A stretch of DNA of 62,891 nt from positions 1-62,891 of the forward strand of contig NZ_JACAPG010000013.1 of assembly GCF_013385825.1 (NCBI RefSeq), given 5' to 3'. Below, in pieces: positions 35,649 through 43,425 of the stretch (its first letter is position 1; the number at the start of each line of letters is the position of its first letter). Source of the DNA: Pseudomonas reactans. Its GTDB lineage: Bacteria; Pseudomonadota; Gammaproteobacteria; Pseudomonadales; Pseudomonadaceae. The translations under genes and the position numbers were made by a program. Below the pieces are notes generated by a model that did no database searches, was not told where the DNA came from, and saw only the letters and a program-made list of their open reading frames with translations.

Positions 35649-37040
35649 ATGAGTGGTGCAAGAAGCGTTGAGCAGTGGAAAACATTTATCGAAGGTTGTC
35701 TGGATTTTCGCCCGGCGGATGAAGTGTTCCGCATCGCCCGCGACATGTTCACCGAGCCGGAGCTGTTCGATCTGGAGATGGAACTGATCTTCGAAAAGAA
35801 CTGGATCTACGCCTGCCACGAAAGCGAACTGGCGAATAATCACGACTTCGTGACGATGCGCGCCGGGCGCCAGCCGATGATCATCACCCGCGACGGCGAA
35901 GGCCGACTCAACGCGCTGATCAATGCCTGCCAGCATCGCGGCACCACTTTGACGCGGGTTGGCAAGGGCAACCAGTCCACCTTCACTTGCCCGTTCCATG
36001 CCTGGTGCTACAAGAGCGATGGCCGGCTGGTGAAGGTCAAGGCGCCGGGGGAATACCCGGAGGGTTTCGACAAGGCGACGCGCGGGCTGAAAAAGGCACG
36101 CATCGAGAGCTACAAAGGCTTTGTGTTCATCAGCCTGGATGTGTCGGGCACCGACAGCCTGGAAGACTTCCTGGGCGACGCCAAAGTGTTCTTCGACATG
36201 ATGGTCGCCCAGTCTGCTACCGGTGAGTTGGAGGTATTGCCGGGCAAATCCGCCTACACCTACGACGGCAACTGGAAGCTGCAAAACGAGAACGGCCTGG
36301 ACGGCTATCACGTCAGCACCGTGCACTACAACTACGTGGCCACGGTGCAGCATCGCCAGCAAGTGAACACCGAGAATGGCACGGGCGCAGGCTCCACCTT
36401 GGACTACAGCAAACTTGGCGCGGGGGATGCGAACACCGACGACGGCTGGTTTGCCTTCAACAACGGCCACAGTGTGTTGTTCAGCGACATGCCCAACCCC
36501 AGCGTGCGCTCCGGCTACGCCACCATCATGCCGCGCCTGGTGGAAGAACACGGCCAGCCAAAGGCCGAGTGGATGATGCACCGCCTGCGCAACCTGAATA
36601 TCTACCCGAGCCTGTTCTTCCTCGACCAGATCAGCTCGCAGCTGCGCATCATCCGCCCGGTGGCGTGGAACAAGACCGAGATCATCAGCCAGTGCCTGGG
36701 CGTGAAGGGCGAATCCGACGCGGATCGCGAAAACCGTATTCGTCAGTTCGAGGACTTTTTCAACGTGTCGGGCATGGGCACGCCGGATGACCTGGTGGAA
36801 TTCCGCGAGGCCCAGCGCGGTTTCCAGGGCCGCCTGGAACGCTGGAGCGACATCTCACGCGGCAGCCATCGCTGGGAAACCGGCCCCACGCCCAACAGCG
36901 AAGCCATCGGCATCCAACCGGCCATGACCGGCACCGAATTCACCCATGAAGGCCTCTACGTGAACCAGCATCGCAACTGGCAGCAGTTCCTGCTCAAGGG
37001 CCTGGACAACCAAGCGCTGACATTGCGGGAGGTGAAGTGA
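35649..37040 (+). CDS. antA: Anthranilate 1,2-dioxygenase large (alpha) subunit
   Basis: Catalytic subunit converting anthranilate to catechol with release of CO2 and ammonia. In 463 residues, the Rieske centre is Cys94-x-His96 / Cys114-xx-His117, and the mononuclear iron site includes His221 and His226 with bridging Asp218 (NGLDGYHVSTVHYN). The ATG at 35649 is preceded by AGG. Stop codon overlaps the antB start. The context with antBC, antR and kyn/cat genes argues for anthranilate over benzoate, which the protein sequence alone would not settle. Confidence 0.95.
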   Translation: MSGARSVEQWKTFIEGCLDFRPADEVFRIARDMFTEPELFDLEMELIFEKNWIYACHESELANNHDFVTMRAGRQPMIITRDGEGRLNALINACQHRGTTLTRVGKGNQSTFTCPFHAWCYKSDGRLVKVKAPGEYPEGFDKATRGLKKARIESYKGFVFISLDVSGTDSLEDFLGDAKVFFDMMVAQSATGELEVLPGKSAYTYDGNWKLQNENGLDGYHVSTVHYNYVATVQHRQQVNTENGTGAGSTLDYSKLGAGDANTDDGWFAFNNGHSVLFSDMPNPSVRSGYATIMPRLVEEHGQPKAEWMMHRLRNLNIYPSLFFLDQISSQLRIIRPVAWNKTEIISQCLGVKGESDADRENRIRQFEDFFNVSGMGTPDDLVEFREAQRGFQGRLERWSDISRGSHRWETGPTPNSEAIGIQPAMTGTEFTHEGLYVNQHRNWQQFLLKGLDNQALTLREVK

Positions 37041-37531
37041 TGAATGCGCAACTGCAGTACCAGATCGAGCAGTTCTTCTACCGCAAATCCGAGCTGTGCG
37101 ACGCCCAGGATTGGGACGCCTATGTGCAATTGTTCGACCCGCAGAGTGAGTTCCACCTGCCGCAATGGGACTCGGAACACGTGTACACCCGTGATCCCAA
37201 GCGCGAGATGTCGTTGATCTACTACGCCAACCGCTCGGGCCTGGAAGACCGTGTGTTCCGTTTGCGCACCGGCAAAGCCGCGTCGGCGACACCGATGCCG
37301 CGCACCCTGCACCTGATCAATAACGTGCGCATTGCCGAGCAGGTGGACGGCACGCTGGAGGTGCGTTTGAACTGGCACACCTTGTTCTATCGACTGGCCA
37401 TGTCGGAGCAGTTTTACGGGCATGCAACGTACAGCCTCAAGCCGAATGGCGACAGTTGGTTGATCACCCGCAAGCACGCGCTGCTGCTCAACGACACCAT
37501 CAACTCGGTGCTGGACTTCTATCACCTTTGA
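37040..37531 (+). CDS. antB: Anthranilate 1,2-dioxygenase small (beta) subunit
   Basis: A 163-residue structural subunit of the alpha3-beta3 oxygenase, of the ring-hydroxylating beta-subunit/SnoaL fold (IEQFFYRKSELCDAQDWDAYVQLFDP, YANRSGLEDRVFRLRTGKA, ITRKHALLLNDTINSVLDFY). ATG at 37040 shares one base with the antA TGA, and a GGAGG sits 7 nt upstream; the adjacent GTG at 37037 is an alternative. Followed by a REP pair before antC. Confidence 0.96.
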   Translation: MNAQLQYQIEQFFYRKSELCDAQDWDAYVQLFDPQSEFHLPQWDSEHVYTRDPKREMSLIYYANRSGLEDRVFRLRTGKAASATPMPRTLHLINNVRIAEQVDGTLEVRLNWHTLFYRLAMSEQFYGHATYSLKPNGDSWLITRKHALLLNDTINSVLDFYHL

Positions 37532-37548
37532 CCCAGCACATCACACCC

Positions 37549-37642
37549 TGTGGCGAGGGAGCTTGCTCCCGCTGGGCTGCGTAGCGGCCCCAAAATCTTG
37601 GGAGCGCTGCGCACTCCAGCGGGAGCAAGCTCCCTCGCCACA
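37549..37642. repeat. Paired REP element, family 3, inside the ant operon
   Basis: Inverted copies of TGTGGCGAGGGAGCTTGCTC enclosing about 50 bp, placed between antB and antC in an otherwise contiguous operon. Confidence 0.94.
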
Positions 37643-37679
37643 AGTTATGCGCCAGCAATACATGCGTGGAGTTTCGCGA

Positions 37680-38687
37680 ATGAATCACAAAGTAGCCTTC
37701 AGTTTTGCCGACGGCAAAACCCTGTTTTTCCCGGTGGGCGCCCATGAAATCCTGTTGGACGCCGCGCTGCGCAACGGCATCAAGATCCCGCTGGATTGCC
37801 GTGAAGGTGTGTGCGGCACGTGCCAGGGCCGTTGCGAGTCCGGCGATTACAGCCAGGACTATGTAGACGAAGAAGCCCTGTCCAGCCTCGACCTGCAACA
37901 GCGCAAGATGCTCAGTTGCCAGACACGGGTAAAGTCCGACGCGACGTTCTATTTCGACTTTGATTCGAGCCTGTGCAACGCGCCGGGGCCGGTTCAGCTC
38001 AAGGGCAGCGTAAGCGCGGTGGAACAGGTGTCGGCCAGCACGGCGATCCTGCAGGTGCAGTTGGATCAGGCGCTGGACTTCCTGCCGGGCCAATATGCGC
38101 GCCTATTGGTGCCTGGCACGGACAGTTGGCGCTCGTACTCTTTCGCCAACCTGCCGGGCAATCACCTGCAATTTTTGGTGCGCCTGTTGCCCGATGGGGT
38201 GATGAGCAACTATCTGCGCGAACGCTGCCAGGTGGGCGATGAACTGGTGATGGAAGCGCCCCTCGGCGCCTTTTACCTGCGCCACGCCACCCAACCATTG
38301 GTACTGGTGGCGGGTGGCACTGGGTTATCGGCCTTGCTGGGCATGCTCGATGAACTGGCGGCCAATGGTTGCGACCAACCGGTACACCTGTATTACGGCG
38401 TGCGCGGTGCCGAAGACTTGTGCGAAGCGGCGCGTATCCAGGGTTACGCTGCAAAAATCGCAGGCTTTCGCTACACCGAAGTCCTCAGCGCCCCCTCCGA
38501 CGATTGGCCCGGCAAGCGCGGCTACCTCACCGAGCATTTTGACCTGGCCGAATTGCGGGACAGTTCGGCGGATATGTACCTGTGCGGCCCCCCTCCAATG
38601 GTCGAATCCATCCAGCAATGGCTGGCGGATCAGGCACTTGATGGCGTTCAGCTGTATTACGAAAAGTTTACGCAGAGTAATATCTGA
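37680..38687 (+). CDS. antC: Anthranilate 1,2-dioxygenase reductase component
   Basis: A 335-residue electron-transfer flavoprotein supplying AntAB from NADH. An N-terminal plant-type ferredoxin domain (residues 1-95; CREGVCGTCQGRC plus a later SCQT cysteine for the 2Fe-2S cluster) is followed by the FAD domain (RSYSFANLPG) and NAD domain (VLVAGGTGLSALLGML, DMYLCGPPPMVESIQ). The ATG at 37680 has GGAG 8 nt upstream; ATGs at 37647 and 37662 would extend it without support. Highly similar in design to BenC. Confidence 0.95.
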   Translation: MNHKVAFSFADGKTLFFPVGAHEILLDAALRNGIKIPLDCREGVCGTCQGRCESGDYSQDYVDEEALSSLDLQQRKMLSCQTRVKSDATFYFDFDSSLCNAPGPVQLKGSVSAVEQVSASTAILQVQLDQALDFLPGQYARLLVPGTDSWRSYSFANLPGNHLQFLVRLLPDGVMSNYLRERCQVGDELVMEAPLGAFYLRHATQPLVLVAGGTGLSALLGMLDELAANGCDQPVHLYYGVRGAEDLCEAARIQGYAAKIAGFRYTEVLSAPSDDWPGKRGYLTEHFDLAELRDSSADMYLCGPPPMVESIQQWLADQALDGVQLYYEKFTQSNI

Positions 38688-38758
38688 CCCTCAGCAGTTC
38701 TGAGGGGCTGATGCGGCGCGCACTCACCCTCAAGAAAAACAAGTAGAAGGGAATGTTA

Positions 38759-40156
38759 ATGGCGGATGACATGGTTAACCCGGTAGGCCTAAAGCGTGGC
38801 CTGAAAAACCGGCACATTCAGCTGATCGCCTTGGGAGGGGCGATCGGCACGGGGTTGTTCCTCGGCTCGGCCGGGGTGCTCAAGTCGGCGGGACCGTCGA
38901 TGATCCTGGGTTACGCGATTGCGGGTTTTATCGCGTTCCTGATCATGCGCCAGCTCGGCGAGATGATCGTCGAAGAGCCGGTGGCCGGCTCCTTCAGCCA
39001 CTTCGCGCACAAATACTGGGGCGGTTACGCAGGCTTCCTGGCGGGCTGGAACTACTGGGTGCTCTACGTGCTGGTGGGCATGGCCGAACTGACGGCGGTG
39101 GGCAAGTACATCCAGTTCTGGTGGCCGGAGATTCCGACCTGGGTCAGCGCGCTGGTGTTCTTCGTCGCGGTGAACCTGATCAACACCCTGAACGTGAAGT
39201 TCTTTGGTGAGGCCGAGTTCTGGTTCGCGATCATCAAGGTGGTGGCGATTGTCGGCATGATCGTGCTCGGCTGCTACCTGTTGTTCAGCGGCACCGGCGG
39301 CCCACAAGCCTCAGTCAGCAACCTGTGGAGCCACGGCGGGTTCTTCCCGAATGGCGGCATGGGGCTGTTGATGTCCATGGCGTTCATCATGTTCTCGTTC
39401 GGGGGCCTGGAGCTGGTGGGCATCACTGCCGCCGAAGCCAGCGAGCCGCGTAAAGTGATCCCGAAAGCGATCAACCAGGTGGTCTACCGGATCCTGATTT
39501 TCTACGTCGGCGCCCTGACCGTGCTGCTGTCGCTGTACCCGTGGGACCAACTGCTGCAAACCCTCGGCGCCTCGGGCGATGCCTACAGTGGTAGCCCGTT
39601 CGTGCAGATCTTCTCGCTGATCGGCAACGACACCGCCGCCCACATCCTCAACTTCGTGGTGCTGACCGCGGCGTTGTCGGTGTACAACAGCGGCGTGTAC
39701 TGCAACAGCCGCATGCTGTTCGGCCTGGCCGAGCAAGGTGATGCACCGAAATCGCTGATGAAGCTGAACAAGCAAGGCGTACCGATCCGCGCCCTGGCGA
39801 TTTCGGCGCTGGTGACGATGCTGTGCGTGGTGGTCAACTACGTGGCACCGCAGAGCGCGCTGGAACTGCTGTTCGCGCTGGTAGTTGCCTCGCTGATGAT
39901 CAACTGGGCGCTGATCAGCATCACCCACATCAAGTTCCGCAAAGCCATGGGCGAACAAGGCCTGACGCCGTCGTTCAAGACCTTCTGGTTCCCGTTCAGC
40001 AATTACCTGTGCCTGGCGTTCATGGTGATGATCATCAGCGTGATGCTGGCGATTCCGGGGATCAGTGAGTCGGTGTATGCGATGCCGGTGTGGGTGGGGA
40101 TTATCTACATTGCCTACCGGTTGCGAATGAGAAACGCAAAAGCCGTGACCGCATAA
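38759..40156 (+). CDS. aroP: Aromatic amino-acid permease
   Basis: A 465-residue, 12-helix importer nearly identical in its first half to E. coli AroP as I recall it: KRGLKNRHIQLIALGGAIG, ILGYAIAGFIAFLIMRQLGE, EPVAGSFSHFAHKYWG, WNYWVLYVLVGMAELTAVGK. It should bring in tryptophan, phenylalanine and tyrosine, feeding the adjoining kyn/ant/cat pathway. Start 38759 has AAGGGA seven nt upstream; 38753 is too close to it. Followed by a REP pair and a bidirectional terminator. Confidence 0.93.
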   Translation: MADDMVNPVGLKRGLKNRHIQLIALGGAIGTGLFLGSAGVLKSAGPSMILGYAIAGFIAFLIMRQLGEMIVEEPVAGSFSHFAHKYWGGYAGFLAGWNYWVLYVLVGMAELTAVGKYIQFWWPEIPTWVSALVFFVAVNLINTLNVKFFGEAEFWFAIIKVVAIVGMIVLGCYLLFSGTGGPQASVSNLWSHGGFFPNGGMGLLMSMAFIMFSFGGLELVGITAAEASEPRKVIPKAINQVVYRILIFYVGALTVLLSLYPWDQLLQTLGASGDAYSGSPFVQIFSLIGNDTAAHILNFVVLTAALSVYNSGVYCNSRMLFGLAEQGDAPKSLMKLNKQGVPIRALAISALVTMLCVVVNYVAPQSALELLFALVVASLMINWALISITHIKFRKAMGEQGLTPSFKTFWFPFSNYLCLAFMVMIISVMLAIPGISESVYAMPVWVGIIYIAYRLRMRNAKAVTA

Positions 40157-40161
40157 AACCT

Positions 40162-40242
40162 GTAGGAGCCGGCTTGCCGGCGATAGGCCTCAAGCCTTGC
40201 GGTAATTTTGAGGACGCCATCGCCGGCAAACCGGGCTCCTAC
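40162..40242. repeat. Paired REP element, family 2
   Basis: Inverted GTAGGAGCCGGCTTGCCGGC copies (the second slightly degenerate, GCAAACCGGGCTCCTAC) between the convergent aroP and kynA genes. Confidence 0.93.
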
Positions 40243-40263
40243 AAAAGGCGTGTTTCAGCCAAT

Positions 40264-40291
40264 AAAAAGCCCCGGAATTCCGGGGCTTTTT
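40264..40291. terminator. Bidirectional terminator between aroP and kynA
   Basis: A perfect 14-bp self-complementary half: AAAAAGCCCCGGAA paired with TTCCGGGGCTTTTT, with T-runs in both directions. Confidence 0.93.
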
Positions 40292-40293
40292 GC

Positions 40294-41151
40294 TTACAGC
40301 GTTGAGCGCACTCGCCACAACTCGGGGAACAGCACGGTGTCGAGCATCTTGCGCAAATACCCCACCCCTTCCGTGCCACCGGTTCCCGGCTGGAAGCCGA
40401 TGATCCGCTCGACCGTGGTCACATGGCGGAAGCGCCACTGACGGAACGAGTCCTCCAGGTCGATAAACTTTTCGGCCAACTGATACAAATCCCAATACCG
40501 GCTCGGATCGCGATACACCTCACGCCACGCCGCCTCCACCGACTCATCGTGAACCGTCGCCGCCGTCGGGTCGCGCTCGGCGCGTTTCGGATCAATCGCC
40601 AGGCCGGCCTTGATCATCAGGTTGATCGCTTCGTCGTACAGCGACGGCGTGGCAATCGCCACTTTCAACTCGTTCAACAGCTCCGGCCGATGGGCGTGGG
40701 GCCGCAACAGCGCCGCGCTTTTGTTGCCGAGGATAAATTCGATCTCACGGTACTGGAACGACTGGAACCCCGACGACTGCCCCAGGAACGGGCGGATCGA
40801 CTTGTACTCCGACGGCGTCATCGTCGCCAGCACCGCCCAGGCGTGCACCAGTTGATCGAAGATCCGCGACACCCGCGCCAGCATCTTGAACGCCGGCGGC
40901 AGCTCGCCCAGGCGTACGTGTTCACGGGCGGCCTTGAGTTCGTGGAGCATCAGTTTCATCCACAGCTCGGACGTCTGGTGCTGGATGATGAAGAGCATTT
41001 CGTTGTGGTCCGGCGACAGCGGGTGCTGAGCGCTGAGGACTTTGCCCAGGTCCAGGTAATCGCCGTAGCTCATGGACTCGGAAAAATTCAGTTCGGCGTT
41101 ATGCCATTCTTCGGGCGGCTGGTAGTCAGCAGAGAAGGGACATTGGCTCAT
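40294..41151 (-). CDS. kynA: Tryptophan 2,3-dioxygenase
   Basis: A 285-residue haem enzyme opening tryptophan to N-formylkynurenine. Haem ligand His243 (FRHVTTVERIIG) and active-site His58 (FIIQHQTSELW) are in place, with the conserved YGDYLDL, FLGQSSGFQSFQYR and TGGTEGVGYL substrate-loop motifs. Its ATG overlaps the kynB stop by four bases (ATGA), so the two are translationally coupled. A terminator follows immediately. Confidence 0.98.
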   Translation of the reverse strand: MSQCPFSADYQPPEEWHNAELNFSESMSYGDYLDLGKVLSAQHPLSPDHNEMLFIIQHQTSELWMKLMLHELKAAREHVRLGELPPAFKMLARVSRIFDQLVHAWAVLATMTPSEYKSIRPFLGQSSGFQSFQYREIEFILGNKSAALLRPHAHRPELLNELKVAIATPSLYDEAINLMIKAGLAIDPKRAERDPTAATVHDESVEAAWREVYRDPSRYWDLYQLAEKFIDLEDSFRQWRFRHVTTVERIIGFQPGTGGTEGVGYLRKMLDTVLFPELWRVRSTL

Positions 41152-41798
41152 CGCGTGGGCTCCTTGAGCGGGCGGAGAATGGCGCGGACCGGGCTCGCGT
41201 CGAGGTTGGCAAACCGCAGCGGCAGGGCGATCAATTCATAGTCGCCCTCCGGTACGTCATCGAGCACGATGCCTTCGAGAATCGCCATGCCATGACGGGC
41301 CACGGCGTTATGGGAATCCATGGTCTTGGACTGCTGCGGGTCCAGGGATGGCGTATCGATGCCGATCAAGCGCACACCCAGGCTGGCTAGCAGTTCGATG
41401 GTCTGCGGGGCGATGGCGGTGAAATTCGAATCCCACTCAGTCAGCGGCGCTTGTGGATAAGTGCGCAGCAACACGCGCTCGGGCAAGTTATCCACACGGC
41501 CTTCCAACTGATGCGGCTGCACCAGCGCGCCGCTGTCCAGGCAATGCAGCACCCGGCATGGGCCCATGTACACATCCAGCGACACCTCGCCAATCGGCGC
41601 GCCGTCCGCGCTGTAATGCAGCGGCGCGTCCACATGGGCGCCGGTGTGCGGAGACAAGGTGATACGCCCGACATTCACCGGACACTCCGGGCCAAACTGC
41701 CACACGCGCTCTTCCTGGAACGGCGTATCCCCCGGCCAGGTCGGGGTCGCCGTACTCAAGGGCGGGCTGATATCCCACCACGTTTTTATTGGGTTCAT
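41148..41798 (-). CDS. kynB: Kynurenine formamidase (arylformamidase)
   Basis: A 216-residue cyclase-type, metal-dependent hydrolase converting N-formylkynurenine to kynurenine. The family's metal motif is HTGAHVDAPLHY (residues near 50-61), with ISPPLSTATPTWPGDTPF at the N-terminus and DTPSLDPQQS later. The start at 41798 is the first at the conserved N-terminus; its SD is weak. It is the first gene of kynBA, which is split from kynU by about 10 kb of cat and ant genes. Confidence 0.97.
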   Translation of the reverse strand: MNPIKTWWDISPPLSTATPTWPGDTPFQEERVWQFGPECPVNVGRITLSPHTGAHVDAPLHYSADGAPIGEVSLDVYMGPCRVLHCLDSGALVQPHQLEGRVDNLPERVLLRTYPQAPLTEWDSNFTAIAPQTIELLASLGVRLIGIDTPSLDPQQSKTMDSHNAVARHGMAILEGIVLDDVPEGDYELIALPLRFANLDASPVRAILRPLKEPTR

Positions 41799-42116
41799 TT
41801 GAAGGCTCTCGGCGGTTACTGGGGTGAATGATACGAGGGCCGGCTGCGAATTTTCTTGCGAATTCTGGCGTGAAGCAGGAAATCTTTCGCACTTACTGCG
41901 AAGAAATACAGAATTCGTGACTGGATATTCCAAATGTAGGAGCCGGCTTGCCGGCGATGGCGTTCCGACGGGCGCTATCGCCGGCAAGCCGGCTCCTACA
42001 GGGTCTTGTCTTGCGCAGGACCTGCGCTTCTGAGCATCCCGATGTCGAGTTCAGACCACTGACACAACGCCCGAGGCCTTAGGGTGGATCTTTCCATTCC
42101 CTGCCCTGGAGACATC
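41799..42116. promoter_or_regulatory. kynB upstream region with clustered TGCGAA motifs
   Basis: 318 bp between kynB and the divergent cupin gene. TGCGAATT occurs at 41846-41853 and again 11 bp on, at 41857-41864; TGCGAA is at 41897-41902 and inverted at 41886-41891. They lie 48-104 bp ahead of kynB and are candidate KynR (Lrp-type) contacts. The rest holds the REP pair at 41936. Confidence 0.45.
41936..41999. repeat. Paired REP element, family 2, short spacing
   Basis: Inverted GTAGGAGCCGGCTTGCCGGC copies separated by about 20 bp, between the divergent kynB and cupin genes. Confidence 0.95.
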
Positions 42117-42461
42117 ATGTCCAAGCCCATCACCGTACTGCGCGACACCCAACCCCTGCCGGTCCTGGACGCCTGCAAATGGGAAAAACTCGAAGGCGAC
42201 CCGCACACCGTCAACCTCAACGCCTACACCAGCGAAGACGGCAGCAAGATCATGGGCACCTGGATCTGCACCCCGGGCAAGTGGTACGTGGACTACGTGA
42301 AGTGGGAATACTGCCACTTCCAGGAAGGCTACTGCATCATCACGCCCGAGGGGTTGGCGCCGATTCACTTGCGGGCTGGGGATATCTTTGTGGTGGAACC
42401 GGGGATGAAGGGGACGTGGGAAGTGGTGGAGACAGTGCGTAAGTATTTTGTGTTTGCGTGA
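42117..42461 (+). CDS. Cupin-domain protein (Cupin_3/DUF861 type)
   Basis: A 114-residue single-domain cupin of the type related to ureidoglycine aminohydrolase: GTWICTPGKWYVDYVKWEYCHFQEGYCIITPEG followed by LRAGDIFVVEPGMKGTWEVVETVRKYFV. These small stand-alone cupins are common in pseudomonads and their substrates are unknown. The histidine complement of the metal site looks reduced (one HFQE), so metal-dependent catalysis is doubtful. Start at 42117. Confidence 0.85.
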   Translation: MSKPITVLRDTQPLPVLDACKWEKLEGDPHTVNLNAYTSEDGSKIMGTWICTPGKWYVDYVKWEYCHFQEGYCIITPEGLAPIHLRAGDIFVVEPGMKGTWEVVETVRKYFVFA

Positions 42462-42487
42462 GCTAGTGACCACCCACGCTCGCAAAT

Positions 42488-42516
42488 AAAAAACCGCCCT
42501 GAACGGCGGTTTTTTT
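42488..42516. terminator. Bidirectional terminator (cupin gene / small ORF)
   Basis: Stem AAAACCGCC / GGCGGTTTT with a CTGAAC loop and A/T runs on both sides, between two convergent genes. Confidence 0.9.
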
Positions 42517-42525
42517 CTGTGCGGC

Positions 42526-42696
42526 TTAGCGGCTCAGGCCAGCCAAGGGCCCTGCCGGCTCCATGGTCTTGCCGTGTTCAATAGCAACGCTGAAAAACCT
42601 TTTTTGATTGGCAGACGTCGCTCCACCAAGCTTTTTAGCTTCGGCGCAAAACTTCTCAACCAATTTCGCTTTTGTTTTCTGGGTAGTAATTTTCAT
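42526..42696 (-). CDS. Small 56-residue protein of unknown function
   Basis: Reading leftward from the ATG at 42696 gives a 56-residue ORF starting MKITTQKTKAKLVEKF and ending AGPLAGLSR. It is lysine-rich (nine of 56), likely helical in its first half, with one cysteine and no membrane segment. AGAGG stands 9 nt before the ATG, and a terminator follows the stop codon, supporting a real gene. It lies 39 bp downstream of the GNAT-like gene on the same strand and could form an operon with it. No family recognised. Confidence 0.6.
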   Translation of the reverse strand: MKITTQKTKAKLVEKFCAEAKKLGGATSANQKRFFSVAIEHGKTMEPAGPLAGLSR

Positions 42697-42735
42697 CAAA
42701 CCAAGCCTCTGTAAGCCTTGTATATGCGGCCCATA

Positions 42736-43272
42736 CTAGGTGTGCTCAACTGAAATCACAAGACGCCGCTTTTCGTCATAGCTAAAGCCAAGTCGCTCAT
42801 ACGTCTGTACGACGTCCGGTCGTGGCTCCTGAATTTCGATACGAGAGCAGCCGATGACGCGCGCGTATGCGTCGATGGCGCCGAGAGCAAGCGCTGCGAT
42901 CAAGCCTTTCAAAGGATGTTCGTTATCTGAGTTACCTTCGAGAAGCACAATCTTGATCGTGACCTTACTGTCACGAGGCGTTGCATAACAAAGGCCACAC
43001 AGTTGCTCATCGTGCCAGATCGACAGATCAAACCCTTTGGCGTCCAAGGCCCTCCAGGCGGGAACATCCTCCCAGGGAAATTGAGCGTCACCTCCCCAGA
43101 GGTAACACGCCTCTACGGCCCGACCATCAATCACATCGAAGCGAACTTTCGAAGCGTCGAGCCACTGGTGACCCAACGCTGTCCACTGTTCGATGAATGA
43201 AGCCAGCGCCGCCTTCCTCGATTGAGACTGGAAGATCAGGTACTTGAGGGAGTTCGAGTATCGACGTGCCAT
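42736..43272 (-). CDS. GNAT-like acetyltransferase family protein
   Basis: A 178-residue protein. The middle and C-terminal parts look like a GNAT fold: LSIWHDEQLCGLCYAT (strands 2-3), VTIKIVLLEGN (strand 4), LIAALALGAIDAYARVIGCSRIEIQEP (helix 3, strand 5) and VVQTYERLGFSYD (the usual terminal N-x-x-x-Y-x-x-x-G-F region). The acetyl-CoA pyrophosphate loop (R/QxxGxG/A) is not obvious, so activity is uncertain. Base composition is lower in GC than the neighbours. Partner genes are the 56-residue ORF downstream and a divergent SIR2-family gene. Confidence 0.65.
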   Translation of the reverse strand: MARRYSNSLKYLIFQSQSRKAALASFIEQWTALGHQWLDASKVRFDVIDGRAVEACYLWGGDAQFPWEDVPAWRALDAKGFDLSIWHDEQLCGLCYATPRDSKVTIKIVLLEGNSDNEHPLKGLIAALALGAIDAYARVIGCSRIEIQEPRPDVVQTYERLGFSYDEKRRLVISVEHT

Positions 43273-43425
43273 TACGATCAGATTCTTATGAGGGTTGTGG
43301 AAAGATCAGAAAGTCGCGTTAACAGCGAAAGGGCGCAAACGGTAGCAAGATCGGGTGTAGCCTTGGGCCGACGATGAATTCAAGATTTTTCAGGCGTATT
43401 CGTCACGAGCAATGGAGCCCTCCCC

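Noticed and set aside
35649..38687. Naming the dioxygenase benABC (benzoate)
   Set aside because: Benzoate and anthranilate dioxygenases are close relatives, but there is no benD dehydrogenase, and the AraC regulator and kynurenine genes nearby favour anthranilate.
42526..43272. Calling the small ORF and GNAT-like gene a toxin-antitoxin system
   Set aside because: Gene order is acetyltransferase first, the small protein has no DNA-binding motif, and the acetyl-CoA loop is not clear. Left as a question.
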